In this document: positions 9,995-17,710 of the stretch, in pieces
Position numbering within the stretch: position 1 is the first letter of the stretch
How the letters are laid out: each line of letters opens with the position of its first letter
Assembly: GCF_012163145.1 (NCBI RefSeq)
Contig: NZ_JAAVTX010000001.1
Coordinates: 186,001-250,000, forward strand
DNA: 64,000 bases
Direction: 5' to 3'
Source: Falsiroseomonas frigidaquae
GTDB lineage: Bacteria > Pseudomonadota > Alphaproteobacteria > Acetobacterales > Acetobacteraceae
The notes under the pieces: model-generated
Databases searched by the model: none
Told to the model about the DNA's origin: nothing
The model's input: the letters and a program-made list of their open reading frames with translations, nothing else
Program-made: the position numbers and the translations under genes

Positions 9995-11005
9995 TCAGAG
10001 GGCGAGATCGAGCAGGCCGCGGGCGCGGATCTGCTCCAGGATCGGCGGCAGCGGCGCCATGCCGTGGCCAGCCTCGCCTGCCGCGGTGCGGGGCGCCGCG
10101 CCGCGCGGCGGCGGCCGGTCATCGCGCTGGCCCTGTTGCGACAGGCCGAGGTTCAGCGTGTCCTGCCGCGGCTCGATGCCGGCGGCTTGCAGCGCCTGTT
10201 CGATGGCGCCGCGGTCGCGCTGCAGCAGCGCCAGCGTCTCGGGCCGCTCCGCCAGGATGGTGACCTGAGCCGGTGCGCCATCCCGGGCGACAACGCTGAC
10301 CTCCACCGCACCAAGTTCCGCCGGCCGCAACGAGACCATGAGTCGCGACGTGCCGCCCGGCCGCGCCGCCTGCGCCACCAGCATCGGCAGCATCTGCTGC
10401 GCCGGGCTGGCCGGCGGCGGCGCGTAGAAGCGCGGCGGCGGCGCCTCGGATGCGGCTGGGGCGTCCGGAACGGTTGCTGCGGCGCGATCCGGCGCAGCTT
10501 GCACTGTCTCGACCGCCTGCTGCGGCGCGTCGGGCAGCGCTGGCGGCGGTTCGGCAACCGCCGTCGCCGCGGCGTCCGGCACGGCAATGGGCTGCTGCCG
10601 CGCAGTGGCGGGCACGGGCGGCGCAGGCTCCGCATCCTGCGCTGCCGGCGCGGGCGCCACGGCGCCGGCTGGCTGCGGCGGCGGGGCGGGCATCGACAAT
10701 TGGGGCAGCGTCGCCGGAACCGGCGATTCAGGCGGCGCCTCGCCCTCCAGGTCCGGCATTTCGGGCACCAGCATTTCGGGCACCAGCAGTTCCGGTGCCG
10801 GCATCTCCGCCATCGGTAGCTCCGCGACTGGCGGCTCCGCGACTGGCAGTTCCGCGACTGGCAGTTCCGGCGCCCGCAGGATCGCGGCGTCGAGCTGGGC
10901 GGCAAAATCGGCGGGCGTCGAGGCACCATCCGCCATCGGCGCCATGCGTGGCACGGCGAGGTCCGGTTGCGTCGGAGTGGCGGTCGGGGGTGCTGTCTGG
11001 ATCAT
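9995..11005 (-). CDS. fliK: flagellar hook-length control protein FliK
   Basis: 336 residues. A long Pro/Ala/Glu-rich, probably disordered N-terminal region (the ruler part) precedes a Flg_hook domain at about 205-300, with MVSLRPAELGAVEVSVVARDG and LQRDRGAIEQALQAAGIEP. FliK measures hook length and switches export specificity. Residues about 55-90 are an imperfect 5-residue repeat of the AELPV/PEMLV kind, encoded by a 15-base tandem repeat. The ATG at 11005 is preferred; a TTG two codons upstream also fits. It sits upstream of flgD and is divergent from flgE. Confidence 0.82.
   Translation of the reverse strand: MIQTAPPTATPTQPDLAVPRMAPMADGASTPADFAAQLDAAILRAPELPVAELPVAEPPVAELPMAEMPAPELLVPEMLVPEMPDLEGEAPPESPVPATLPQLSMPAPPPQPAGAVAPAPAAQDAEPAPPVPATARQQPIAVPDAAATAVAEPPPALPDAPQQAVETVQAAPDRAAATVPDAPAASEAPPPRFYAPPPASPAQQMLPMLVAQAARPGGTSRLMVSLRPAELGAVEVSVVARDGAPAQVTILAERPETLALLQRDRGAIEQALQAAGIEPRQDTLNLGLSQQGQRDDRPPPRGAAPRTAAGEAGHGMAPLPPILEQIRARGLLDLAL
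10750..10870. repeat. 15-base tandem repeat inside fliK
   Basis: About eight imperfect copies of a 15-base unit (for example GCGACTGGCAGTTCC on the plus strand) encode AELPV, AEPPV, AEMPA and PEMLV-type pentapeptides in the ruler region of FliK. The period is a multiple of three, so copy-number change would keep the frame and could alter ruler length. Confidence 0.7.
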
Positions 11006-11158
11006 GGGCAAGCATGAACAAGCAAGGCACGGGCCACACCGCCCTCGCTGATTCCGCCTGGCGTTTCGGCAGGGCGTAGCGTGCCGGGCAGGCAGTAATT
11101 GCCGAGTGATGTACGTCCCGTGCCGGCGTCAACCCGGCCTTCATCCTTGCCGCGGCGC

Positions 11159-11174
11159 TTGGCACGGCGCTTGC
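11159..11174 (+). promoter_or_regulatory. sigma-54 promoter of flgE
   Basis: TTGGCACGGCGCTTGC matches the -24/-12 consensus YTGGCACG-N4-TTGC in full, with ten bases between GG and GC. It lies 34 bases upstream of the flgE ATG on the same strand. Hook genes of alphaproteobacteria are typical FlbD/sigma-54 targets, and flbD is in this window. No FlbD enhancer was assigned. Confidence 0.85.
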
Positions 11175-11208
11175 GATGTGGCGACCCAACGCAGCAGAGG
11201 CGCAACAG

Positions 11209-12519
11209 ATGTCGATCTTCGGCTCCCTCAACACCGCCGTCTCGGGCATGAACGCGCAGTCCCGCGCGCTCGGGCACATCGCCGACAACGTCGCGAACAG
11301 CCAGACCATCGGCTACAAGCGCGTCGATACCAGCTTCGAGGATCTGGTCGCCGCTTCCGGCCCGACCCGTGCCGCGGGCGGCGTGCTCGCCCGCGCGGAT
11401 GCGACCAACGACATCCAGGGCGCCATCGCGCAGGTGGAGAATCCGCTGGCGCTGGCGCTCGATGGCCGCGGCTTCTTCAGCGTGGCGCGGCCGATCAGCA
11501 CGCCGGCCGGCACCGCCACCACCTTCGATCCCCGCGCGATGTACAGCCGCGCCGGTGACTTCCAGCTCAACGCGGAAGGCTACCTGGCCAATGGCAGCGG
11601 CGATGTGCTGCAGGGCTGGGTACAGGGCGCCGATGGCAACATGGATGCCGGCCGCCTGCAGCCGATCCGCGCCGACCGCACGGGCATTGCGCCGCAGCCC
11701 ACCACCTCGCTCGGCCTGTCCGCCAACCTGCCCCAGGGGGCTGCCATCGGCACCGGCGGCACGACGGAAGCGCCCTACTACGACAGCCTCGGCACGTTGC
11801 GGACGATGAACCTGACCTGGTCCCGCGCGGCGGCGGACAACACCTGGAACCTGGATCTGGCGCAGCCCGCCACCGCGGCGGGCGGCGCGGCAACACCGCT
11901 CGGCACCTACAGCGTGTCCTTCGGCAGCAATGGCGCGCCCGCCGGCACGATTGGGGAGGTGCGGGACGGCAACGGCGCCGTGCTCGGCAGCTACGCGGCT
12001 GGCATTCCCGGCGATGCGCTGATCAACCTGACCACCAATGTCGGCGGCGTGGCGCAACCCATCGCGCTGAACCTCGGCCGCTTCGGCGCCGCGGATGGCG
12101 TGACGCAATATGCCGGCGGCAGCTACGAGCTGCGGAGCATGGACCGCGATGGCGCGCCGGCCGGTGCCTTCGCCTCCATGGCCGTGCAGGATGATGGCCG
12201 CGTGGTGGTGAACTACGACAACGGCGCCAGCCGCACCATCGCGCAGGTGCCGGTGGTGACCTTCGCCGATGCCGATGCGCTGGAACGCCTCAGCGGCCAG
12301 GCCTTCGCGCTGACCCCGGAAGCCGGCGTGCAGCAGGTGGTGGCGGCCGGCACGTCCGGCTCCGCCACGCTGCAGAGCGCGGCGGTGGAAGGGGCCAATG
12401 TGGACCTGGCGGCGGAGTTCGCCCGGCTGATCGTCGCCCAGCGCGCCTATTCGGCCAGCACCAAGATCGTCACCACCAGCGACGAGATGCTGCAGGAAAC
12501 CATCAGCCTGAAGCGATGA
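11209..12519 (+). CDS. flgE: flagellar hook protein FlgE
   Basis: 436 residues. The N-terminal D0 rod segment MSIFGSLNTAVSGMNAQSRA and IADNVANSQTIGYKR, the central hook domain and the C-terminal D0 helix (VDLAAEFARLIVAQRAYSASTKIVTTSDEMLQ region) are all present. FlgE polymerises into the flexible hook, with length set by FliK and capping by FlgD, whose genes are divergent and adjacent. I chose the ATG at 11209 because it starts the conserved N-terminus and has AGAGG eight bases upstream; upstream in-frame codons lie in the promoter. Confidence 0.93.
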   Translation: MSIFGSLNTAVSGMNAQSRALGHIADNVANSQTIGYKRVDTSFEDLVAASGPTRAAGGVLARADATNDIQGAIAQVENPLALALDGRGFFSVARPISTPAGTATTFDPRAMYSRAGDFQLNAEGYLANGSGDVLQGWVQGADGNMDAGRLQPIRADRTGIAPQPTTSLGLSANLPQGAAIGTGGTTEAPYYDSLGTLRTMNLTWSRAAADNTWNLDLAQPATAAGGAATPLGTYSVSFGSNGAPAGTIGEVRDGNGAVLGSYAAGIPGDALINLTTNVGGVAQPIALNLGRFGAADGVTQYAGGSYELRSMDRDGAPAGAFASMAVQDDGRVVVNYDNGASRTIAQVPVVTFADADALERLSGQAFALTPEAGVQQVVAAGTSGSATLQSAAVEGANVDLAAEFARLIVAQRAYSASTKIVTTSDEMLQETISLKR

Positions 12520-12528
12520 GGCCCCTCC

Positions 12529-12551
12529 GGGCGCGAGCCGGTATCGCGCCC
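12529..12551. terminator. hairpin between flgE and motA
   Basis: GGGCGCGA and TCGCGCCC form a perfect 8-base-pair stem around a 7-base loop in the 55-base gap between the convergent flgE and motA genes. There is no T run on either side, so it may be a weak bidirectional terminator. Confidence 0.5.
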
Positions 12552-12574
12552 GTGAAGCCGCGGCGCCGGCGCTG

Positions 12575-13438
12575 CTACCGGCCGGCATCCTGCAGCGCCG
12601 CCTCCATGGCGGCGAAGTCCGGCATCAGGCCGGACGGCATGGTCTTCCGGCCGGCCTCCACCGCCACCTGCGGCGCATTGCCATGCAGATGCGCCACCAG
12701 CACCGCGCGGATCACCTCGAAGAAGCGTGCCTCCTCCTCCACCACGCCCTTCAGCCGCACCGCCAGCGGGCCGACCAGGCCATAGGCCAGCAGCACGCCG
12801 AGGAAGGTGCCGACCAGCGCGCTGCCGATCATGCCGCCCAGCACCGCAGGCGGCTTGTCGATCGAGCCCATGGTCTTGATCACGCCGAGCACTGCGGCGA
12901 CGATGCCCAGCGCCGGCAGCGCATCGGCGGTGTTCTGCAGCGCGTGCGCCGCGTGCAGTTCCTCGTTGCGCAGCTTGCGAAGCTCATTCGCCATGATGTC
13001 CTCGATCTGGTGCGGATCATCGGCGTTCATGCCCACCATCCGCAGGTAGTCGCAGATCAGCATCACCGCGTGCGGGTCCTTGGCGATGCGCGGGTAGGCG
13101 GAGAAGATCGGGCTTTCCTCCGGCTTCTCGATATGCGGCTCCAGCCCCGCCGCGCCCTTCTGCTGCGCCACGCGCAGCAAGCGGTGCAGCAGCGTGCCGA
13201 GGTCGAGATAATCCTGCTGGCCGTAGCGCCCGCCCTTGATCGCCTTGCCCACCGCCGCCAGCGTGTGCTTCGCATCCGCCACCGAGTTGGACATCAGGAA
13301 GCTGCCGATCGCGGCACCGCCGATGATCAGCATCTCGAAGGGCAGCGCGTGCAGGATCGGCCCCATCTGCCCGCCGGCGACGATGTAGCCGCCGAAGACG
13401 CAGGCGAGCAGGAAGACGAAGCCGCCGATCACCGTCAT
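12575..13438 (-). CDS. motA: flagellar motor stator protein MotA
   Basis: 287 residues with four membrane helices (about 4-22, 33-50, 170-190 and 200-222). The large cytosolic loop contains RLLRVAQQKGAAGLEPHIEKP and MLICDYLRMVGMNADDPHQIEDIM, a charged region that contacts FliG. MotA with MotB forms the proton-driven stator. Its ATG overlaps the motB stop by 4 bases, an unusual motB-motA order that is nevertheless clear here. It converges on flgE. Confidence 0.93.
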   Translation of the reverse strand: MTVIGGFVFLLACVFGGYIVAGGQMGPILHALPFEMLIIGGAAIGSFLMSNSVADAKHTLAAVGKAIKGGRYGQQDYLDLGTLLHRLLRVAQQKGAAGLEPHIEKPEESPIFSAYPRIAKDPHAVMLICDYLRMVGMNADDPHQIEDIMANELRKLRNEELHAAHALQNTADALPALGIVAAVLGVIKTMGSIDKPPAVLGGMIGSALVGTFLGVLLAYGLVGPLAVRLKGVVEEEARFFEVIRAVLVAHLHGNAPQVAVEAGRKTMPSGLMPDFAAMEAALQDAGR

Positions 13439-14403
13439 GGTGCGGACTCTCCCGATTCAGGTATCACCATCAGCACCGCCACGCGGCGATTGGCGGCATC
13501 CAGCGGGCTGCCCGGCACCAGCAGGTCGCGGTCGGCACGGCCGGAGACGCTTCGCATCCGCGCTTCGCCGATACCGCCCTCCACCAGCAGCCGTCGCGTC
13601 GCATTGGCGCGTTCGGCCGATAGATCCCAGTTGGAACGATCGGCGGTGCCGCGGAACGGGGCGGCATCGGTGTGGCCGGTGATCTCGATCGGGTGCGGCA
13701 GACGGCCGAGCACGCCGGCGACGCGGGCCAGCAGCGCGCGGCCGCGTTCATTCGGGGCGGCCTGGCTGGTCTGGAACACCGGCTGGCCCTCGGCATCCAC
13801 GAGCTGGATGCGAAGCCCCTCCTTCACCTCCTCCACCATCAGCTGGCGGCCGAGCTGGGCCAGCGTCGGGTCGTTGCGGACCGCCTGGCGGATCTCCTCC
13901 GCCGCGCGGGCCATCACCTCGGCCCGCCGCGCCTCGGAGCGCTGGCGCTGCGTCTCCACCTCGTTCCCGGGCGCCTGCGGCGGCTCCGGCGGGCCGGCGG
14001 CGGCGCGACGGAAGCGGGGGCGCGCCGGCTGGTCCTCCGGCGGGTCATCCTCCTCATCCTCCGCATCGGGACCGGTCGGTCCCTGGCGCAGCTGCGGCAT
14101 CACTGGCGATTCCGAGATCAGCGGGCCGTCGCTGTGCAGGCTTCGGCCGCCGAAGGGCTGGCCGGATCCGCTGGCGCCACGGGCGAATTCATTCGGCTGC
14201 GCGAAGTAATCCGCGATGCCGCGGCGCTGTGCCTCGGTCGTCGCATTCACCAGCCACATCAGCAGGAAGAAGGCCATCATCGCCGTGACGAAGTCGGCAT
14301 AGGCGATCTTCCAGGCGCCGCCGTGATGTGCGTGGTCCTCCTCCGCGGCGACGCGCTTGATGACGATGGGTGCGTTCTCGCCCGTCCGGCCCTTGCGCGG
14401 CAT
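13435..14403 (-). CDS. motB: flagellar motor stator protein MotB
   Basis: 322 residues. A single membrane helix lies at about 30-52 (WKIAYADFVTAMMAFFLLMW), carrying the proton-binding Asp in YADF. A disordered acidic/Pro-rich linker at about 85-130 follows. The C-terminal OmpA-like domain binds peptidoglycan (ITGHTDAAPFRGTADRSNWD, LSAERANATRRLL). The gene lies 12 bases after the CtrA-like regulator and overlaps motA, so the regulator, motB and motA look like one transcript. Confidence 0.93.
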   Translation of the reverse strand: MPRKGRTGENAPIVIKRVAAEEDHAHHGGAWKIAYADFVTAMMAFFLLMWLVNATTEAQRRGIADYFAQPNEFARGASGSGQPFGGRSLHSDGPLISESPVMPQLRQGPTGPDAEDEEDDPPEDQPARPRFRRAAAGPPEPPQAPGNEVETQRQRSEARRAEVMARAAEEIRQAVRNDPTLAQLGRQLMVEEVKEGLRIQLVDAEGQPVFQTSQAAPNERGRALLARVAGVLGRLPHPIEITGHTDAAPFRGTADRSNWDLSAERANATRRLLVEGGIGEARMRSVSGRADRDLLVPGSPLDAANRRVAVLMVIPESGESAP

Positions 14404-14415
14404 CCGAGGCCTCCG

Positions 14416-15252
14416 TCAGGCGCCGTGCAGGTCGAAGCCGGCGGCGGGGCGCAGATGCGCACGACGCGCACGTGGCAGGCCCGCGGCGTGGCGTGCGCGC
14501 GCGGCAGCCACGGCGGCCGGGCCGGGTTCCTCCGCCACATAGCCCAGGCCCCAGACCGTGCGGACGATCTCGGCCGCGCCGGCGGCGGCCAGCTTGCGGC
14601 GCAGCTTGCAGATGAACACGTCGATGATGCGCTGGTCCGGGCCTTCCTCCTCGCCATACAGGCGGCTCATGAAGCGGTCCTTGGTCAGCAATGCGCTGCG
14701 GCGGCTGAGCAGCGCCTCCAGCACCTCGAATTCCCGGCTGGTGACCGGAACGGAGCGGCCATCCACGCTGACGGTCTGCCGGGCCCGGTCCACAGCGACA
14801 TTGCCGCAGGTCAGCAGGGCGGCGCCATGGCCCGCGATGCGCCGCACCATGGCGGATAGCCGTGCAACGACGACGCCGACCGGGGCGGGCCCGGCGATGA
14901 CGTCGTCGGCGCCATGGTTCAGCGCCAGTTCCTCCTGCGCCGCGCTGCGCCGCGCGGCGATGACCAGCAGCGGCAGCTGGAGACCCTCACGCCGCACATC
15001 GCCGACCGCGGCGATCGCATCCTCCCGCAGCTCGGGGACATCCAGCACGATGGCATCGTAGGGGCCGCCGCGCAGCGCGCGGCTGGCGACCTGGCCGAGG
15101 CATGCCACTGGCTCCACCCTGCGGCACCCCGCCAGCAGGGCGTTGCCGAGCGGACCCAGCTCGGTGCTTCCGTCGCCGGCCAGCATCGGCGAGGCGAGCA
15201 GGATGTGCAGCGGCGCATGGCGCATCAACGGCGCGATCTCGGTGCCGGGCAT
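14416..15252 (-). CDS. CtrA-like orphan response regulator, eroded receiver (copy 1)
   Basis: 278 residues. The C-terminal winged-helix DNA-binding domain (about 145-240) is CtrA-type, with RLYGEEEGPDQRIIDVFICK, LRRKLAAAG and TVWGLGYVAEEP. The N-terminal receiver keeps a candidate acceptor Asp in IVLDVPEL, but the acidic pair is replaced (ILLASPM) and the conserved Lys is lost (DDVIAGPAP). Ordinary phosphorylation is therefore doubtful, as in the orphan flagellar regulators FtcR and Rem of other alphaproteobacteria. A basic tail of about 35 residues follows. The start at 15252 lies 4 bases after fliX; motB follows 12 bases on. No partner kinase is nearby. Confidence 0.75.
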   Translation of the reverse strand: MPGTEIAPLMRHAPLHILLASPMLAGDGSTELGPLGNALLAGCRRVEPVACLGQVASRALRGGPYDAIVLDVPELREDAIAAVGDVRREGLQLPLLVIAARRSAAQEELALNHGADDVIAGPAPVGVVVARLSAMVRRIAGHGAALLTCGNVAVDRARQTVSVDGRSVPVTSREFEVLEALLSRRSALLTKDRFMSRLYGEEEGPDQRIIDVFICKLRRKLAAAGAAEIVRTVWGLGYVAEEPGPAAVAAARARHAAGLPRARRAHLRPAAGFDLHGA

Positions 15253-15256
15253 TGCG

Positions 15257-15682
15257 TCAGGCCCCTGCCGCCGCTTCGCGCTTCGCGAGTTCCACGCGCA
15301 GGCGCAGCGCCAGCGGCCCACAGAGCCGCGCGGCCTCGCCACCTTCCCGCGCCAGGTCTTCCGCTTCCGCGGCGGCGGCCTCGATGCGCGCCATCGGCAG
15401 CGCGCCGGGATCGGCCAGCAGCAGGGCGCGCTGCAACTCGCGCAGCAGCGCCAGCGCCTGGTTCGCCACGTCGCGCGCCGGGCGGCGGTGGCGTCGTCGC
15501 GGTTCCTGGCCGTCGCCGCCCTGGATCGCGAGCAGCGCACCGGCGCCGACGGCTGCGTTGCTGGTCATGCCGCCCGCCGCGGGCAGCCCCTCCGCCAGCA
15601 GCGCGGCGAAATCGCCGCGCGCCGGCCGCAGCCGCGCAAGGCTGGCCGGCGGGGCGGCGGTTGGGGCGGCGACGCGCAGCAT
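15257..15682 (-). CDS. fliX: flagellar assembly regulator FliX
   Basis: 141 residues with the FliX layout: an N-terminal segment with RPARGDFAALLAEGLPAAGG, a basic stretch RRRHRRPARDVANQALALL, and a C-terminal helix ending LRLRVELAKREA, close to the ELRAAVELAK ending I associate with FliX. FliX links basal-body assembly to FlbD activity in Caulobacter, fitting the presence of flbD. The start at 15682 has GAGGTG about six bases upstream; a longer upstream frame has no conserved content. It heads the fliX-regulator-motB-motA run. Confidence 0.75.
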   Translation of the reverse strand: MLRVAAPTAAPPASLARLRPARGDFAALLAEGLPAAGGMTSNAAVGAGALLAIQGGDGQEPRRRHRRPARDVANQALALLRELQRALLLADPGALPMARIEAAAAEAEDLAREGGEAARLCGPLALRLRVELAKREAAAGA

Positions 15683-15769
15683 CGGGGTCACCTCGTGATC
15701 GGTTGCGGATGCCTTCTGCGGGGCGGCGGTTTCCGCGCTGTGAACGGGCGCCGATTCAGCCCGGCCGTG

Positions 15770-15785
15770 CTGGCACGCGGCTTGC
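15770..15785 (+). promoter_or_regulatory. sigma-54 promoter of the lytic transglycosylase gene
   Basis: CTGGCACGCGGCTTGC matches the -24/-12 consensus with exact GG-N10-GC spacing. The transglycosylase ATG at 15798 is only 12 bases past the -12 GC, so transcription would start at or next to the start codon and give a leaderless mRNA. Confidence 0.8.
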
Positions 15786-15797
15786 GAAGGCATCGGC

Positions 15798-16607
15798 ATG
15801 CATCGCATCCTTGGCCTCCTGCCCCTGATCCTTTTCGCCTGGATCGCGCCGTCCCAGGCGCAGACAGCGCTTTGTCGTGCCGCGATCTCCACGGCGGAGG
15901 CCGAGTACGGGGTTCCCGGACGGCTTCTGCTGGGCATCGGCCGCGTCGAGAGCGGCCGGCGCGACCCGGAGACGGGCGCCTGGGGTCCCTGGCCCTGGAC
16001 AATTAATGCCGAGGGACGCGGCACATATTACCCATCTCGTGATGCCGCCATCGCCGCGGTCCGTGCCTTGCAGGCGGAAGGCGTGCGCTCCATCGACATC
16101 GGCTGCATGCAGATCAACCTGCGCTTCCATCCGGACGCCTTTGCCAGCCTGGAGGAGGCCTTCGACCCGCTGGCAAATGCCCGCTACGCCGCGCGCTTCC
16201 TGAACACGCTGCAGTCGCGCGCCGGGGATTGGATGGTTGCCGCCGGCCACTACCATTCCCACACGCCGGATCGGGCGGATGCGTATCGCGCACGGCTGGC
16301 GCAAGTGCTGGCGGCGGAACAGCGCAGGCCCTCCGCGGACCCGGCGCCCCAGCTTGCCGCCGCGCCCGCCCTGCCGCATTCCTCACCGCGGCATGGGCTG
16401 GATCTCTACCGCAGCGCGCCGATCCCGCTGGTGCGGCATGCCGCCGCGTCGCTGCCTCCCGCACGGCCCGCGGCCGCACCGATCCCCTTGCCAAGGCCGG
16501 CGGCCGGGTCGGCACAACCGATGGCGGCGCTGCAGGTCGCGGCGCGTGCTCCGCATGTCGTCACCGCGGTAGGACCGGCCGGCATCGCCAACCGGCGGCT
16601 GTTCTGA
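15798..16607 (+). CDS. flagellar-cluster lytic transglycosylase (SLT domain)
   Basis: 269 residues. Residues 1-21 form a signal peptide (MHRILGLLPLILFAWIAPSQA), so the protein acts in the periplasm. The SLT domain covers about 25-170, with the catalytic Glu in GIGRVESG, the GCMQINLRFHPDAF motif and a C-terminal HYHSHTPDRADAYRARL segment. A Pro/Ala-rich tail of about 90 residues may mediate contacts. Such enzymes open peptidoglycan for rod insertion (compare SltF of Rhodobacter). A perfect sigma-54 promoter directly upstream places it in the FlbD regulon, and it is divergent from fliX. Confidence 0.85.
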   Translation: MHRILGLLPLILFAWIAPSQAQTALCRAAISTAEAEYGVPGRLLLGIGRVESGRRDPETGAWGPWPWTINAEGRGTYYPSRDAAIAAVRALQAEGVRSIDIGCMQINLRFHPDAFASLEEAFDPLANARYAARFLNTLQSRAGDWMVAAGHYHSHTPDRADAYRARLAQVLAAEQRRPSADPAPQLAAAPALPHSSPRHGLDLYRSAPIPLVRHAAASLPPARPAAAPIPLPRPAAGSAQPMAALQVAARAPHVVTAVGPAGIANRRLF

Positions 16608-16623
16608 TCAGCCAGGAAGCCGT

Positions 16624-17697
16624 TCAGCTGAGGAACTTGGTCAGCGACAGGTTGCCCAGCATCGCCAGCACGCGATAGCTGGCCTCGAGCTGTGCCTGTG
16701 TGCCCTGCAGCCGCGTGATGGTCTCGGCCAGGTCAACCTCCTCCAGCGCCGAGACCTGCTGCTCGACCTGCGCGCCGACTTCCTCATGGTGGATGCGCGC
16801 ATCGGCCAGGCGCCGCTCGGTCGTGCCGAGCGCGCCGGCTTCCTCCGTCACCCCCGACAGGCCGGCACGCAGCGCGCCGATCGCGCCCTGCACCACCTGG
16901 GTAAAGTCCTCGCCCAAAGCCGCCTGGTCAGGCCCGAGATTGGCCAGCACCGAAAGCCCGTACAGCAGGTCGCGTGACCAGGACCCGGTGCTGTCCGCGG
17001 CGGTGGAGGGATAAGCGGCGGCATTGCGGTTGGCGTACAGGCCGATCTCCACCGTCACCCCGGCCTCCACCGGCACGGATCGCCGCGGATCCGCGATCTC
17101 CCCCTGCGCCGCCGCGGTGGCATAGGCGGAAAACGGTGTCACGGCCGGGTCGTCGCTGGCGCCCAGCTCGCGCAGCGCGGTGCGGGTGCTGGCGCCGCTG
17201 CCTGCCGTCATGCCTTGCAGCGTCGCGCGGATCTGCGTGAACAGGCCACTTTTGGTGATCTCGCCCGGCACCGGCGACTGCGTCAGGTCGGCGCCGCCGA
17301 ACAGCGCCTCGCCGCCGTAGCGGTCGTTCAGCAGCCCGGCCACGTCCTGCAGGGCGGTGCGCGCGGATTGCGCCAGCAGCGTCGCATCCGCGGCGTTCGC
17401 GCCAAGCAGGCCGTTGGCGCTGCCGGCGAAATCGGTGGCGATCGCGGTCAGCCGCTTCAACGTCACCTGGGTCGCGGAGGCACGCGATTCGGCGGTGGCG
17501 ATGGTGCGGGTCAGCACCTCGCGCCGGGACATCTCGGCGCGCAGGTCCACGGCACGGCGCGCATCGGTGCCGAGCCCGGCGTAGCTGTCCGCCCGCTGGC
17601 CACCGGCAGCCTGGCGCATCTGCTCGTTCAGCCTGGCGCGCAATTCGCCGGACAGTGTGGTGACCCGGTCCAGCGCCGGAAAGCCGCCTACCGCCAT
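16624..17697 (-). CDS. flgL: hook-filament junction protein FlgL
   Basis: 357 residues of the flagellin family type: an N-terminal helical rod (GELRARLNEQMRQAAGGQRA, region 15-120) and a C-terminal helix ending EEVDLAETITRLQGTQAQLEASYRVLAML. FlgL forms the second junction ring between hook and filament. It lies 13 bases after flgK in the same direction, the usual flgK-flgL order. A flagellin is less likely because the C-terminus is FlgL-like and no FlaF or FlbT genes are adjacent. Confidence 0.88.
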   Translation of the reverse strand: MAVGGFPALDRVTTLSGELRARLNEQMRQAAGGQRADSYAGLGTDARRAVDLRAEMSRREVLTRTIATAESRASATQVTLKRLTAIATDFAGSANGLLGANAADATLLAQSARTALQDVAGLLNDRYGGEALFGGADLTQSPVPGEITKSGLFTQIRATLQGMTAGSGASTRTALRELGASDDPAVTPFSAYATAAAQGEIADPRRSVPVEAGVTVEIGLYANRNAAAYPSTAADSTGSWSRDLLYGLSVLANLGPDQAALGEDFTQVVQGAIGALRAGLSGVTEEAGALGTTERRLADARIHHEEVGAQVEQQVSALEEVDLAETITRLQGTQAQLEASYRVLAMLGNLSLTKFLS

Positions 17698-17710
17698 CGC
17701 CGGTCACTCC

